The notes under the pieces were generated by a model. It did no database searches, was not told where the DNA came from, and was given only the letters and a program-made list of their open reading frames with translations. Shown one piece after another: positions 38,218-47,080 of a DNA stretch of 64,000 nucleotides. Numbering within the stretch: position 1 is the stretch's first letter; the number at the start of each line of letters is the position of its first letter. Source of the stretch: Desulfofundulus thermobenzoicus (GTDB taxonomy: Bacteria > Bacillota > Desulfotomaculia > Desulfotomaculales > Desulfovirgulaceae); the NCBI RefSeq assembly GCF_009428905.1, contig NZ_WHYR01000012.1, forward strand, positions 1 to 64,000, in the 5' to 3' direction. A program made the position numbers and the translations under genes.

Positions 38218-38523
38218 ATGGCCAAATGCTACGTAACCAAGTCCGAACGGGACGAAATACTTTACCTTGCCGATCAGGTGCTTTCGCCCATGACCCAGCG
38301 GGTCAAAACCTTCGTGCACACTGAGAAGTGCTACGGCAACAAATGCAAGAAGCAGTGTGCGGAGCCGAAGGTATTTGTGCTTATTCAAATGCAGGGATGC
38401 ATTCCCATGGACGCGCTGAACAAGCTCACCGAAGGGCAAATTGCCGCCGAAGTGGAAAAGGCGCTGGCCGGTCTCTTCAAGGCGGGAGAGACGGCGCCGG
38501 AGAAAGCGGGTGCGGCAAGATGA
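38218..38523 (+). CDS. Hypothetical protein with Cys cluster, 101 aa
   Basis: ATG 38218 after GAAAGGGGCTGG. It contains KCYGNKCKKQCAEPK (about residue 40) and VLIQMQGCIP, a small Cys cluster in an otherwise helical protein. It overlaps the ADP-ribosylglycohydrolase start by 4 bases, so the two are coupled. The function is unknown. Confidence 0.55.
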   Translation: MAKCYVTKSERDEILYLADQVLSPMTQRVKTFVHTEKCYGNKCKKQCAEPKVFVLIQMQGCIPMDALNKLTEGQIAAEVEKALAGLFKAGETAPEKAGAAR

Positions 38524-39473
38524 CCGACCTGACCGACAGGGTCCGAGGCGGTATCTACGCCCTGGCCGTGGGGGACGCTCTCGGCGCGACGCTGGAGTTC
38601 ATGGACAGGGAACAAATCCGCGCCCGCTACGGCGTGCTCCGGGAGGTCGTGGGCGGTGGCTGGCTGAACCTCAGGCCGGGGGAGTGGACGGACGACACCG
38701 AAATGACCCTGGCTGTGGCCGAGGGGATTCTGGTGGACCCGGAGAACCCCGTCCCGCACATCGGTGAAACCTTCCTCCGCTGGCGGACCACAAATCCACC
38801 GGATATCGGTGGTACAATCCGCGCGGTTTTCCAGGCTTACGACCGCCTGAAAGATTGGTATAGGGCGGCGGAGGAAGTCCACGCCCGCTCGGGGATGACT
38901 GCCGGCAACGGGGCGCTCATGCGGACGCTGCCGCTGGCTTTCGCCTACCCGGACGCGGCGGACCTTTATATGCGGTGCATGGAAGTGGCCCGGATGACCC
39001 ACTGGGATCCGGAAGCGGGGCTGACGTGTTTCATCTACTGTCTTACGGTTCAAGAACTCTGGCGGTACATGACTTTCGCGGAGGCATACGGCAGGGCACT
39101 AGACGTGTTGAAAGACATCGTTCCCCGGGGCGAGATGGAAGACGTGGCCTCCAGGCTCGCCCGGAGGCTCGGAGACGTGGCTGGCTGGCCGAAAGATCGT
39201 CTCCGTCCCACCGGCTACACCGTTGACACCCTGGCGTGCGCCCTGTGGTGCGTCGCCAACACGGACAGCTTCGAAGAGGCGGTGGTTGAAGCAGTCAACC
39301 TGGGCGGGGACGCCGACACCGTGGGGGCGGTCACCGGGGGCCTGGCCGGGGTGATGTACGGCTACGACGCCATTTCTGCCCGGTGGCTGGACAAATTCGA
39401 CGGGAAACAGCTGGAACGGTTGGATAATGCGGTCACCGGGCTGGTTAGGTTCACGAAAAAATTTTCCGATTGA
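38520..39473 (+). CDS. ADP-ribosylglycohydrolase (DraG-like)
   Basis: ATG 38520 overlaps the previous stop (ATGA). The 317-residue protein has the DraG signatures: VGDALGATLEFM near the N-terminus, WTDDTEMTLA (about 58; metal and substrate acids), and NLGGDADTVGAVTGGLAG (about 260). Such enzymes remove ADP-ribose from arginine or other targets. On a mobile element it could reverse a host or element-encoded ADP-ribosyltransferase; the protein at 44544 is a candidate for the latter. The short IsrB-derived element is inserted 5 bases past its stop. Confidence 0.9.
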   Translation: MTDLTDRVRGGIYALAVGDALGATLEFMDREQIRARYGVLREVVGGGWLNLRPGEWTDDTEMTLAVAEGILVDPENPVPHIGETFLRWRTTNPPDIGGTIRAVFQAYDRLKDWYRAAEEVHARSGMTAGNGALMRTLPLAFAYPDAADLYMRCMEVARMTHWDPEAGLTCFIYCLTVQELWRYMTFAEAYGRALDVLKDIVPRGEMEDVASRLARRLGDVAGWPKDRLRPTGYTVDTLACALWCVANTDSFEEAVVEAVNLGGDADTVGAVTGGLAGVMYGYDAISARWLDKFDGKQLERLDNAVTGLVRFTKKFSD

Positions 39474-39478
39474 TGTGA

Positions 39479-39705
39479 GTCAACCACCCCTCAATGAATT
39501 GAGGGGCTTGCCCTGGCGGGGGCAGGGGCAACTGGCTGACCAGGCGGCTGCGAAGGCAGCAAGGGTCCGTGGGGCTACCCAATCACTTCCGGGTGTTTCG
39601 CCAGCCCGGATTATGTGAGGCAGAACCGCTAAATGCCGCGGCCGGCAAAGACCGGCCTAAGCCTTGCGGACGACGCCGAGGCGACAATCACTCCGAAAGG
39701 AGGCC
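39479..39705 (+). ncRNA. Omega-RNA scaffold, third copy
   Basis: It matches the scaffolds at 10729 and 12818 almost throughout. The presumed guide is the sequence just before 39479, at the end of the ADP-ribosylglycohydrolase gene, which differs from the other two copies. Confidence 0.75.
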
Positions 39706-39899
39706 GTGTATCGGCAAATGATTACCAGAGTGCCTGATTATCAGAGTGCCTGTGGTGGGCGTGGATGGCAAGCGGATTGGGCAGTTCAACCCGAAGAAGG
39801 TAAGGTTGCTGGCGAGATCAACGGGATTCTCGTGGAAAGAGGTGGCGGTGCATTCCTCCCCTGAATGAATTCAGGGGAATCCTGCGTCGATGATCTTGA
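39479..39899 (+). mobile_element. Non-autonomous IsrB-derived element, 421 bp
   Basis: Left end, omega-RNA and first isrB codons as at 10729, then a deletion near 39735 to the last 35 codons of isrB (VDGKRIGQFNPKKVRLL...EVAVHSSPE) and the right end with the hairpin TCCCCTGAATGAATTCAGGG. It keeps the native isrB C-terminus that the copy at 10958 has lost. Confidence 0.85.
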
Positions 39900-39924
39900 T
39901 GTGATTGAAAGGAGAGTGTTAGGC

Positions 39925-40524
39925 ATGCCAATGCAGATGTATAGTCCGTTTTTTACGGAAGAAGAGATGAAAAAGTACAAGTTTCGCAAGGGCGAAAAGC
40001 TGACCATCTACCGCTTCCTCGAAACCCCCGATCAAAGCGTCATGCCGCCCATCTGGCCCACGGTAATCGCGCTGGTGCTCGAAGACGGGCGGTGGGTGTG
40101 GGCCGACGTACCGACGCATTTTTACACTGAAGGCACCGAACCGGCCATCGACGAGAAAATCGGCGGCTACCCGGATTGGCGGCTGGGCAGGATGTGGCCC
40201 GGCGTGTTCCGGCGCATCGAGACGCAGAACATGCTGGAAGCAATCAGGTATTGGGTGGAGGAAGGCAGCAACGGCCGGACCAACGAGGTGGCCATTGTTT
40301 ACCGCACCGTGGTCGAACTGGGCGATCAGGCGGCGATGGACGCGGAGGCCGCCCGCATCATGGGCGAGGACGGCGATCAGATGCCGGAGCTTCCCGTTCC
40401 GGTAACCGGGATGAGCTTGTGGCGCTATTTCGCCCAGATCGGCATCGAAGAGTCCCTGCATCAGATCAAGATATGGGAAGCGGCCGGCGAGGTCGGCTTG
40501 GAACTGCCCCCACCGATGGAGTAG
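39925..40524 (+). CDS. Hypothetical protein, 199 aa
   Basis: ATG 39925 after AAAGGAGAG. It is a soluble protein with Trp-rich segments (IWPTVIALVLEDGRWVWADV) and an acidic C-terminal half. It has no recognised motifs. It lies directly after the omega-RNA element and before a Cys-containing gene in the same direction. Confidence 0.5.
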   Translation: MPMQMYSPFFTEEEMKKYKFRKGEKLTIYRFLETPDQSVMPPIWPTVIALVLEDGRWVWADVPTHFYTEGTEPAIDEKIGGYPDWRLGRMWPGVFRRIETQNMLEAIRYWVEEGSNGRTNEVAIVYRTVVELGDQAAMDAEAARIMGEDGDQMPELPVPVTGMSLWRYFAQIGIEESLHQIKIWEAAGEVGLELPPPME

Positions 40525-40549
40525 GGCCGGAAAGGCGGTGTGGTAAGTG

Positions 40550-41233
40550 ATGGATGAGTGCGACATTTGCAAGAACAAAGGCAAGTTCTGTGATGTTTGT
40601 TGCTACAATTACGAAGATTATTTCGAGCCGCTACCGGATAAGGAAATTGAAGAAATCGAGCACGCGGAATTTCGCAAAGAAATTCAGGAAACGCTTCGTC
40701 CCGAGAAGATTCGGGTTTCAGTGCTGAAAGAATTTCGGGAAAAGTTCAACTTGGTGCGACGGTTTGGTTCCTCGGAAATTGTGAGGTATGCACCCGTGCA
40801 GGCTCTTGAAACAGCTTTGATGGCGACGAATACTCACGTCCTGTGTTATTTGCCGTGCGAGGTTCCGCCGGAACTCCAGGGCAAAGGGATAATAGATCTT
40901 GAAGATGCTTTCGCGGAAGCGTGTTCTTTAAGCGAATGGGCTACGCATGAATACACCCGGAATATTTTGAATCCTGCCAGGTATTGTTGTGCTTGTGATG
41001 AATTTATTGTTGCCGGCACAAAAGATTTTGGCGATGTTATTGCAACAGAAATTATTCTGGATGGAAGAAGGGTGTTTTTGAATAAAAAATATTTAGATCT
41101 TGTCATGGAAGCCATGGGGTCGGAAAGAGTAAAAACCTTTTTTGATTTTAAAGGAAGAGATTTATTATTGTTAACGAACTATAGTGGAGCAAAAGCGGTG
41201 ATTATGCCACTTGTGTCGAGGGAATGTGATTAA
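40550..41233 (+). CDS. Hypothetical protein with zinc-like Cys motifs, 227 aa
   Basis: ATG 40550 (GTG 40547 is also possible). The N-terminus has CDICKNKGKFCDVCCYN, and CCACDEF occurs near 148. The C-terminal third becomes AT-rich. The stop at 41231 lies 6 bases before the left end of the tnpB element, so that element has inserted just past this gene. No family recognised. Confidence 0.5.
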   Translation: MDECDICKNKGKFCDVCCYNYEDYFEPLPDKEIEEIEHAEFRKEIQETLRPEKIRVSVLKEFREKFNLVRRFGSSEIVRYAPVQALETALMATNTHVLCYLPCEVPPELQGKGIIDLEDAFAEACSLSEWATHEYTRNILNPARYCCACDEFIVAGTKDFGDVIATEIILDGRRVFLNKKYLDLVMEAMGSERVKTFFDFKGRDLLLLTNYSGAKAVIMPLVSRECD

Positions 41234-41268
41234 GATCCCCGCCGGGAATTCCTTCGAATTTATTTATC

Positions 41269-42228
41269 TTGACTATGACCACCAAAACTTCCAAAGACGC
41301 GGCGAAATTTTCGGAGAAACTGCCTTCTTGCGTCCTGTGCCACGCCATCCGAGATATTAGGGCAAAGAAAAAAGCAAAGCGGTTCAAGCGCCTCTGGCCG
41401 TCGTTCAGCTACCAGAACTTCCGCGTGGAAAAAGAACTCTCCAAAGATGGCGGAGCCGTCTGGAAAGCTTCTTTTCCCACGCTGGAGAAAAGGATCGGGG
41501 TGCCCATCGTCGTTCAGTCCTACCAGGAAAAATACCTGGAAATGCTCCTCTCCGGTCAGGCCAAACAGGGCAGCGCGAAGCTGGTCAGGCACGGCCGGGA
41601 CTGGTACATCCTCCTTTCTCTAACTATTTCGGTAGAAGAGAAACAGGGCAAAAAAATCATGGGGGTGGACCTGGGGCTGATTGACCTTTTAGTTGCTTCC
41701 GTAAACGGCCAAACTCTCTTCTTCTCCGGAAAAGGGCTGGCCTATACCCGGAGGCACTATGCGGAATTGCGGCACAGGCTTCAAAAAGCCGGGGCTTACC
41801 GCGCCCTGGTCAGGCTGGGAGACAAAGAACACCGCTGGGTAACGGACGTAAACCACAAAATCAGCAAAGCTCTGATAGACTTTGCCATCGCCCACGGGGT
41901 GACGAAAATCCGCTTGGAAGACCTGACCGGGGCAAGGTGGACAAACCCTCAAAGAAAAGAACAGCGAAAAGACCACGGAAGAAGCCTGCACTACTGGCCT
42001 TACTATCAGCTTCGGAAATTCATCGAATACAAAGCGGCTCTAGCTGGTATCCAGGTAGAGTTAGTGAACCCCGACCTGACCACCCTGACCTGCAGCCGGT
42101 GCGGGGAAGTGCGGCGGAGCCGCCCGAAAGGCCGCTGGTTCAAATGCCCGCGGTGCAAAAAGATAAAGCACATCGACGTAAACGCAGCGGACAACGTAGC
42201 CCAGGCGGTGAGCGGCCTTGCCGCGTGA
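41269..42228 (+). CDS. tnpB: TnpB RNA-guided nuclease, N-terminally shortened
   Basis: The 319 residues include RuvC-I MGVDLGLIDLLVAS, RuvC-II KIRLEDLTG, the zinc ribbon CSRCGEV...CPRC and RuvC-III HIDVNAADNVA, so the catalytic acids are intact. Typical TnpB proteins have about 370-410 residues; the first 60-90, part of the RNA-binding wedge, are missing. The frame begins at a TTG directly inside the left end of the element. A deletion of the 5' part is therefore likely, and activity is doubtful. Confidence 0.88.
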   Translation: MTMTTKTSKDAAKFSEKLPSCVLCHAIRDIRAKKKAKRFKRLWPSFSYQNFRVEKELSKDGGAVWKASFPTLEKRIGVPIVVQSYQEKYLEMLLSGQAKQGSAKLVRHGRDWYILLSLTISVEEKQGKKIMGVDLGLIDLLVASVNGQTLFFSGKGLAYTRRHYAELRHRLQKAGAYRALVRLGDKEHRWVTDVNHKISKALIDFAIAHGVTKIRLEDLTGARWTNPQRKEQRKDHGRSLHYWPYYQLRKFIEYKAALAGIQVELVNPDLTTLTCSRCGEVRRSRPKGRWFKCPRCKKIKHIDVNAADNVAQAVSGLAA

Positions 42229-42509
42229 GAATTGACCTTAGCGGTATGGAGTACAGCCTTCGGGCCGGAAAGTGCCGCTGCCCGGAAGGGTGGAGGGCAG
42301 GGGGTCCCTTGAACCTTCCGGGGCGGCGGTTGGCACGGCCCAATGGGTGAGTCGAAGAAGCCTGGCAGAAATGTACGGGCGGAGACAAATCCCGACCGGA
42401 ACCGGGCGTGAACCCCGCGAGGGGCACGGAATTCTCGGGGTACCCCGGGTGGGTCCGGGGGGTTTCTCTCCGGGGGAATCCTCCGAATTCATTCGGGGGA
42501 GGACGTCAA
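42100..42509 (+). ncRNA. Probable reRNA (omega-RNA) of the tnpB element
   Basis: In TnpB systems the guide RNA scaffold overlaps the 3' end of tnpB and runs to the right end, with the guide beyond it. Here the 280 bases after the tnpB stop contain no gene but are about 70-80 percent alike in the element at 19852-20238 (from GGCCCAATGGGTGAG on). The guide would start at 42510, which is now the duplicated right end. Confidence 0.55.
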
Positions 42510-42545
42510 TGGAATCCTCCGAATTCATTCGGGAGAGGATGTCAA
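42476..42545 (+). repeat. Tandemly repeated right end of the tnpB element
   Basis: GGAATCCTCCGAATTCATTC followed by GGG(G/A)GAGGA(C/T)GTCAA occurs at about 42476-42509 and again at 42511-42545. It suggests one insertion at the end of another or end duplication by slippage. Confidence 0.8.
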
Positions 42546-42686
42546 GCAAAAAATCTGGATCATTGTATGCGTCAAGCGGCGAAAATTCAATTCGAAAGTC
42601 ATCGATTCAGTCTGGCTGGAAAGCTTGACGGCTACAGGGGATAATTTGACCAGGGTGCGAATCGAGAAGGTAAAAAGCTAACAGCA

Positions 42687-42719
42687 AACTCGGGAAGTAT
42701 TCTCGGGTTTTTCTTTTTT
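42687..42719 (+). terminator. Intrinsic terminator
   Basis: AACTCGGGAA pairs with TTCTCGGGTT (two G-U pairs) over a 3-nt loop, followed by TTTTTCTTTTTT. It ends transcription from the tnpB element before the gene at 42743. Confidence 0.65.
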
Positions 42720-42742
42720 GTCCCGAAGGGGGTTGGTGAAGC

Positions 42743-44290
42743 ATGGGCGGTGGTGGCAAGAAGAAAAACAGTGCTGTGGGCATGGGCGGCGCTGGCGCGG
42801 GGTTCGGAGTCGGTGCCGGCATCGCCCCGGCCGCGTCAGGCGAAACGGTGGCGGTCAGCGAAAGTTATCTTCCAGACATGGCGGGATACCAAGCACTGGC
42901 AAAAGATATCTCAGCCGTTTCCGGGAGCTCCGGAAGCGGCGTGCCAGGCGGGGCGGCACCCCCGAAGGCGGCCGCGGCGGCTTCAAAAGTCGTTTCGGCG
43001 TGGCCCGCCGCGACGGTGGTGGGCATTGCCAAGAAGAAGGGCCTGTCGCACGGCGGCCTGGTTGGAGGGGGAGAACAACCGGGTGAGATTTCCATCCTGC
43101 ATGCCGTTGCCAACCCGGCTTACCCGGAATCAACCAAAACCGTAACCACGGTTAATTTCGTCGCGGAAGAAGATTTCAAGGAACTCCCGCCCGAGATCCA
43201 GAAAAGCGTGGACGAGCGGGAAAAAGCCGCGGAAGAGGCCGTGATAGCCGGGGTGACACCTGACGGCGCGGCAGTGCTGGCCCCTCCGGCGCTTCCGGAT
43301 ATCCAGACGGTGCTCCAGAAAGCCCGGGAAAGCTTGAAAAACGGCACGGCCAACCTGAAGCTCGGCGTGTCAGCCTTTTCCCAGAAGGCCAAGGGGATAC
43401 TCGACGTTATCACTTCCATGGCTAAGTCCAAGGAAGAGGTCCCCCGGGTCGGGCCGGAAGAATTCAAAACCAGGTCTTTTACTTTCAAAAAACCGGCGAA
43501 GGAACTGGGCGGCGTGCATGAAAAATTCATCTACGCCGACCAGGACGGGAAAGAGTGGCTCTTCAAGCCGGACAAGCACTCCGGCGGCGCGGTGGCCGCG
43601 GCGGAATCGGCGGTTTCCCGCATAGCTGCCATGGTGGGTCAGCCGGCGGTGGACGTCTTTGTTACGGAGACGCCTCACGGGAAGGGGAGCATCCAGCCCT
43701 TCGTCCAAGGCGCGAAACAGCTGGGAAGCGATCCCGTCAAATATTCCCCCGCCCAGATACGGGCGCTGGTCCGGGAACACGTCATCTCCTGGGCCACGTC
43801 TGAACACGACGCCAAGCATGACAACTTTCTCGTCACGCCGGGCGGAGTGGTGGTGGGCGTGGACAAAGGCCAGGCGTTCAAGTTTTTCGGCGAAGACAAG
43901 CTGTCTTTAGACTACCATCCGAACAAGCAACACGGCTCCCAGGAGCCGGTTTATTATGCCCTTTACCGGGCGGCGAAAGAAGGCAAGGTGAAGATCAATC
44001 CTTACGACGCTCTCCCGGTGATTGAGAGGTTCGAGAAGATACCGGATGCGGAATACAGGGAGATACTCCGTCCGGTGGTGGACGCGGCGGTGAATAGCCC
44101 GGCAAAAAATCAGATCGCCTGGTGGAAGCGGATGGAGGACTTCGCGGCCCAGCGGCTCGGGCACAAGCCATCGGACCAGGAAGTGGGCGAAGAGTTTCTC
44201 CGCCGGGCGTGCGAGCGGAAGAACAACCTCCGGAAGGACTTCGCGGAATTTTTCGGCAAGGTGCTGAATACCGCAGTGGACTTCAGTTAA
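42743..44290 (+). CDS. HipA/PI-kinase-like protein with Gly/Lys leader
   Basis: The 515-residue protein starts MGGGGKKKNSAVG, followed by a Gly/Ala-rich low-complexity region (to about 110). A kinase-like C-terminal domain spans about 230-440: EWLFKPDKHSGG (nucleotide-binding lysine), SEHDAKHDNFLV (HxD...N catalytic loop, about 353) and VVGVDKGQAFKFF (metal-binding Asp, about 374). This is the HipA/phosphatidylinositol-kinase arrangement that I also know from phage-borne proteins. It pairs with the protein at 44544, which shares the leader. Substrate unknown. ATG 42743 with GAAGGGGG. Confidence 0.65.
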   Translation: MGGGGKKKNSAVGMGGAGAGFGVGAGIAPAASGETVAVSESYLPDMAGYQALAKDISAVSGSSGSGVPGGAAPPKAAAAASKVVSAWPAATVVGIAKKKGLSHGGLVGGGEQPGEISILHAVANPAYPESTKTVTTVNFVAEEDFKELPPEIQKSVDEREKAAEEAVIAGVTPDGAAVLAPPALPDIQTVLQKARESLKNGTANLKLGVSAFSQKAKGILDVITSMAKSKEEVPRVGPEEFKTRSFTFKKPAKELGGVHEKFIYADQDGKEWLFKPDKHSGGAVAAAESAVSRIAAMVGQPAVDVFVTETPHGKGSIQPFVQGAKQLGSDPVKYSPAQIRALVREHVISWATSEHDAKHDNFLVTPGGVVVGVDKGQAFKFFGEDKLSLDYHPNKQHGSQEPVYYALYRAAKEGKVKINPYDALPVIERFEKIPDAEYREILRPVVDAAVNSPAKNQIAWWKRMEDFAAQRLGHKPSDQEVGEEFLRRACERKNNLRKDFAEFFGKVLNTAVDFS

Positions 44291-44333
44291 GGTCAAAAAT
44301 AATCAAAGTCAAGCCGGAAGGTGGTGTAGATAA

Positions 44334-44537
44334 ATGCTTTTTCTGCAAAAAATTCTGGATGCAGATTGGTTTGAAGAGCGGGAAGAGATAGTTGATCGCC
44401 TGGGCATGCCGCGTTGTAACAGGTGCGGTGGATCCCTGCATATTGGGGATACGGTGGATGTTGCCTGGCCCTGGTTTGACGATTTTAACCTTTGCCGGGG
44501 CTGCCAAGATACCGGTATAACTGGTGAGCGGGGGTGA
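44334..44537 (+). CDS. Small zinc-ribbon protein, 67 aa
   Basis: ATG 44334 after GGAAGGTGG. RCNRCGGSL and LCRGCQD, 30 residues apart, form a probable zinc site. It lies between the two Gly/Lys-leader proteins and ends 6 bases before the second one, so it is likely part of the same functional unit. Confidence 0.6.
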   Translation: MLFLQKILDADWFEEREEIVDRLGMPRCNRCGGSLHIGDTVDVAWPWFDDFNLCRGCQDTGITGERG

Positions 44538-44543
44538 TCTCCC

Positions 44544-47072
44544 TTGGGCGGCGGGAGCAAGAAGAAGAAAAGTGTCCACGCCCTGGGTGCAGGTGCTGGT
44601 GCGGCCATTTCTCCCGCCCTGGCTCCGGAAGCGCCGGAACCCGGCATTTCTTCTGGAGTCACGGCCACCATGTGGGGTTTGTATTGGAACTGGCAGTCCG
44701 ACGCTTATAAAAAATACCAGGCAGGCGAGATCAGCGCGGTTGAATTATATACACAAGCTAACGGAACTGCCCAGAAATTGGGCATACCCGTTCCGCTGGG
44801 TATTGAACATTTGGCTGTGTTGAGCAGCGATCAGGAAAAGCTGAAAAAAGAGATGGCTCCGTTCGTGGAAACGGGCGAAGTGCAAAAGCCGTTGAATTTT
44901 GATTATATCGGGGTCGTTCCTATTGACAGCGATTTTTGGGGTTCTTATGACGAGGAGTATGCAAAATTTTTGGAAGGTAAAATAACTTACGAGCAGTTCC
45001 AAGAAAATCTTAAGAACGAGGCGGTGAAACAGGGTTATGTGAATGCGGAGGCGGTCCAGGGAGAGCAAGAGCCCTCTGGACCGTCTTCAGTCTCTGGTGT
45101 TTCGGGTTCCACACATCCTGCACAGCCGGCGGATGAACCAGCCGGTGCGGATAAAGGGGAGGGATCGCCGGAAGCCGCGGAGGCAACCGCCGTTTCTCCG
45201 CCCGTGTCGCCTCCCGCCTGGCTCCTGGACGCCAGCCCGGTCAACGAGGAATTCTGGTCTGAAGTGGCGGAATCCGGCCCGTTGGGGCGTCCTCTGATGG
45301 TCGCCGGACCGGACATCGAAGATCAAACCCTTACCGCCACCATGTTCAGCGACCCCGGTGGAGATCCGGGCAAAGACCGCCTGGTGCTTTTCGGCAAGAT
45401 CCGCGAAGAGTCGGAAGCCAAGCTTCTTGACGCCCTTGATCTGGAGGGCGGGCACGTGATGAAGGTCAAGAAGCAGGTGGAACAGGTGAAGCCGCTCCCG
45501 GTGGACGAACAGGAAGGGTATTACCAGCAGCTTTTGAAGGTGGCCAAGAGCGTCAACCACCACACCGGTGAGGGCAAGGACAACGTGATCCCGGACCATA
45601 CACTGAAGGGGATGGTGGAACTCAGAACCAAGCTCGAAAAACTGCAGGGCAGCGCCCAGGACGAAATGACCAAGGCCATGATCCAGAACTACCTGGATCA
45701 GCTGAAGACGGTGGAGGTCGCCGTGGCTGCCAAGACGAAGGCGCCTAAAGTTACTCAATTCACCGCCCCGCAGCTGGTCGAAGTGGAAGAAGAAGTCGTC
45801 GTACCGAACGCCTCCGGGGAGGGTCTTGCGGCCAAGAAACGCACGGGTTCCCGCATAGCGGCCAACGACGCCGGCGGACGCTCCGTATGGGACGGCCAGC
45901 GGGAAACCAACCAGTTTTACGGCGTCGAGTACGCCATAGACCTGGGCAACGGTTACCAGGCCGTTTACCACCCGAACGACGACTCCGTGCCGTTCTCGTT
46001 CCGGGGTACCATAGAGGTGATCTCCCCGCCGGGAGTAAAAGACGGGCGCGAAGCGCTGCAAAAGCTCAAATCCCTGCATTTGCACGCCGAGCCGCCCGCC
46101 AGCGCCCAGGAGGCCGAGGTCATGTACCTGGAGCGCAACATTTGGGCGCAGGGTTACGACAAGGACCCGGAATACATGGCCATCAATCAGGGGTTGGAAA
46201 ACCTGGCTTTGAAACAGGAAGCCAGGCTGGTCTCCCAGCTCGAAGCGGTGTCGGGATTGAGCCAGGAGGAACAGTTAATCCTGGCTAAAGAGCTGATCTT
46301 GCAAAACGAACGGTCTCTGCTGGCCGAAAAAACCCGGTCCCTCAAGCGGTTTTTCGAAAAGAAGCTGGGCCTGGCTCCGGGCGGCTTGGAAAAATTGCCG
46401 TCTTACCGGCCGGTGCCCGGGGCGGCGCAGCAGAAGAAAGGTTTTCATTTCTGGAACCGGTTCGATCTTACGTCGGAAGCCGTGCGCCAAAAGACCAAGG
46501 GATACGTAATTACGCACAAATTGGAGGGAGTCGGCTCCGACCATAAAACGTCTTCCAAGGCCGACGTCCTGTGCCGGATTATCGAGAACGGCGGGGTGCT
46601 GGCGTCCACGGAGCTGCGGCGGCGCATGGGCGTAAAGCATTCCGGTATGTCTTCCTCCGAGGACATGAAAACCGGCGGCGCCAGCTACGCTTTCACTTTC
46701 TTCCGCAAAGCGAGCCAGCAAAAAAGTTACGACATTGTATGGGACCCGGAAACGTTGCTTACCCGGTCTGACTGGTTCGCCACCAAGCAAGACGATTTCG
46801 GGGCGACCAACCCGAAAGATCACCATTACGGCAAATCGGGACGAACGAGAAAAGTCGAGGACCTGCCTGATTACGCCAAGGACGCTAACGCGGGCAGTCT
46901 CAGGGCACAGGTAATGTTCAAAAACGGCATAGATTTGCTGGGCGAGCACGCCCCGAAATATATTTTCGTGAACACGGAGGCTGACCGGCAGAAAGTGCTG
47001 GCTTCGTTCGCCAAGGCGGGCGTCAAGGAACTTAAGGGCCGCCCGGTGGAGGATGTGGTAAGGGTGAGGTAA
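44544..47072 (+). CDS. Large multidomain protein with Gly/Lys leader, possible ADP-ribosyltransferase end
   Basis: TTG 44544 after GGGGGTGAT; it begins MGGGSKKKKSVHALGAGAGA, like the protein at 42743. Residues 40-165 are helical, 165-220 low-complexity Pro/Ala/Glu, 220-430 helical. The last 200 residues form a separate domain (THKLEGVGSDHKTSSKADVL, GGVLASTELRRRMG, GGASYAFTFFRK, KYIFVNTE) whose H..., S-x-R and GG-x-x-x-F pattern is reminiscent of phage-associated ADP-ribosyltransferases. That assignment is tentative. It may be a delivered effector or a structural protein with an enzymatic end. Confidence 0.5.
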   Translation: MGGGSKKKKSVHALGAGAGAAISPALAPEAPEPGISSGVTATMWGLYWNWQSDAYKKYQAGEISAVELYTQANGTAQKLGIPVPLGIEHLAVLSSDQEKLKKEMAPFVETGEVQKPLNFDYIGVVPIDSDFWGSYDEEYAKFLEGKITYEQFQENLKNEAVKQGYVNAEAVQGEQEPSGPSSVSGVSGSTHPAQPADEPAGADKGEGSPEAAEATAVSPPVSPPAWLLDASPVNEEFWSEVAESGPLGRPLMVAGPDIEDQTLTATMFSDPGGDPGKDRLVLFGKIREESEAKLLDALDLEGGHVMKVKKQVEQVKPLPVDEQEGYYQQLLKVAKSVNHHTGEGKDNVIPDHTLKGMVELRTKLEKLQGSAQDEMTKAMIQNYLDQLKTVEVAVAAKTKAPKVTQFTAPQLVEVEEEVVVPNASGEGLAAKKRTGSRIAANDAGGRSVWDGQRETNQFYGVEYAIDLGNGYQAVYHPNDDSVPFSFRGTIEVISPPGVKDGREALQKLKSLHLHAEPPASAQEAEVMYLERNIWAQGYDKDPEYMAINQGLENLALKQEARLVSQLEAVSGLSQEEQLILAKELILQNERSLLAEKTRSLKRFFEKKLGLAPGGLEKLPSYRPVPGAAQQKKGFHFWNRFDLTSEAVRQKTKGYVITHKLEGVGSDHKTSSKADVLCRIIENGGVLASTELRRRMGVKHSGMSSSEDMKTGGASYAFTFFRKASQQKSYDIVWDPETLLTRSDWFATKQDDFGATNPKDHHYGKSGRTRKVEDLPDYAKDANAGSLRAQVMFKNGIDLLGEHAPKYIFVNTEADRQKVLASFAKAGVKELKGRPVEDVVRVR

Positions 47073-47080
47073 GATGTTTG

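Larger units (their letters stand above)
41239..42509 (+). mobile_element. IS605-type tnpB element without tnpA
   Basis: The left end CCGCCGGGAATTCC...GAATTTATTTA and the right end GGGGGAATCCTCCGAATTCATTCGGGGGAGGACGTCAA match the short element at 19852-20238. The right end is repeated once more at 42511-42545. There is no tnpA, so transposition would need help from elsewhere. Confidence 0.75.
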
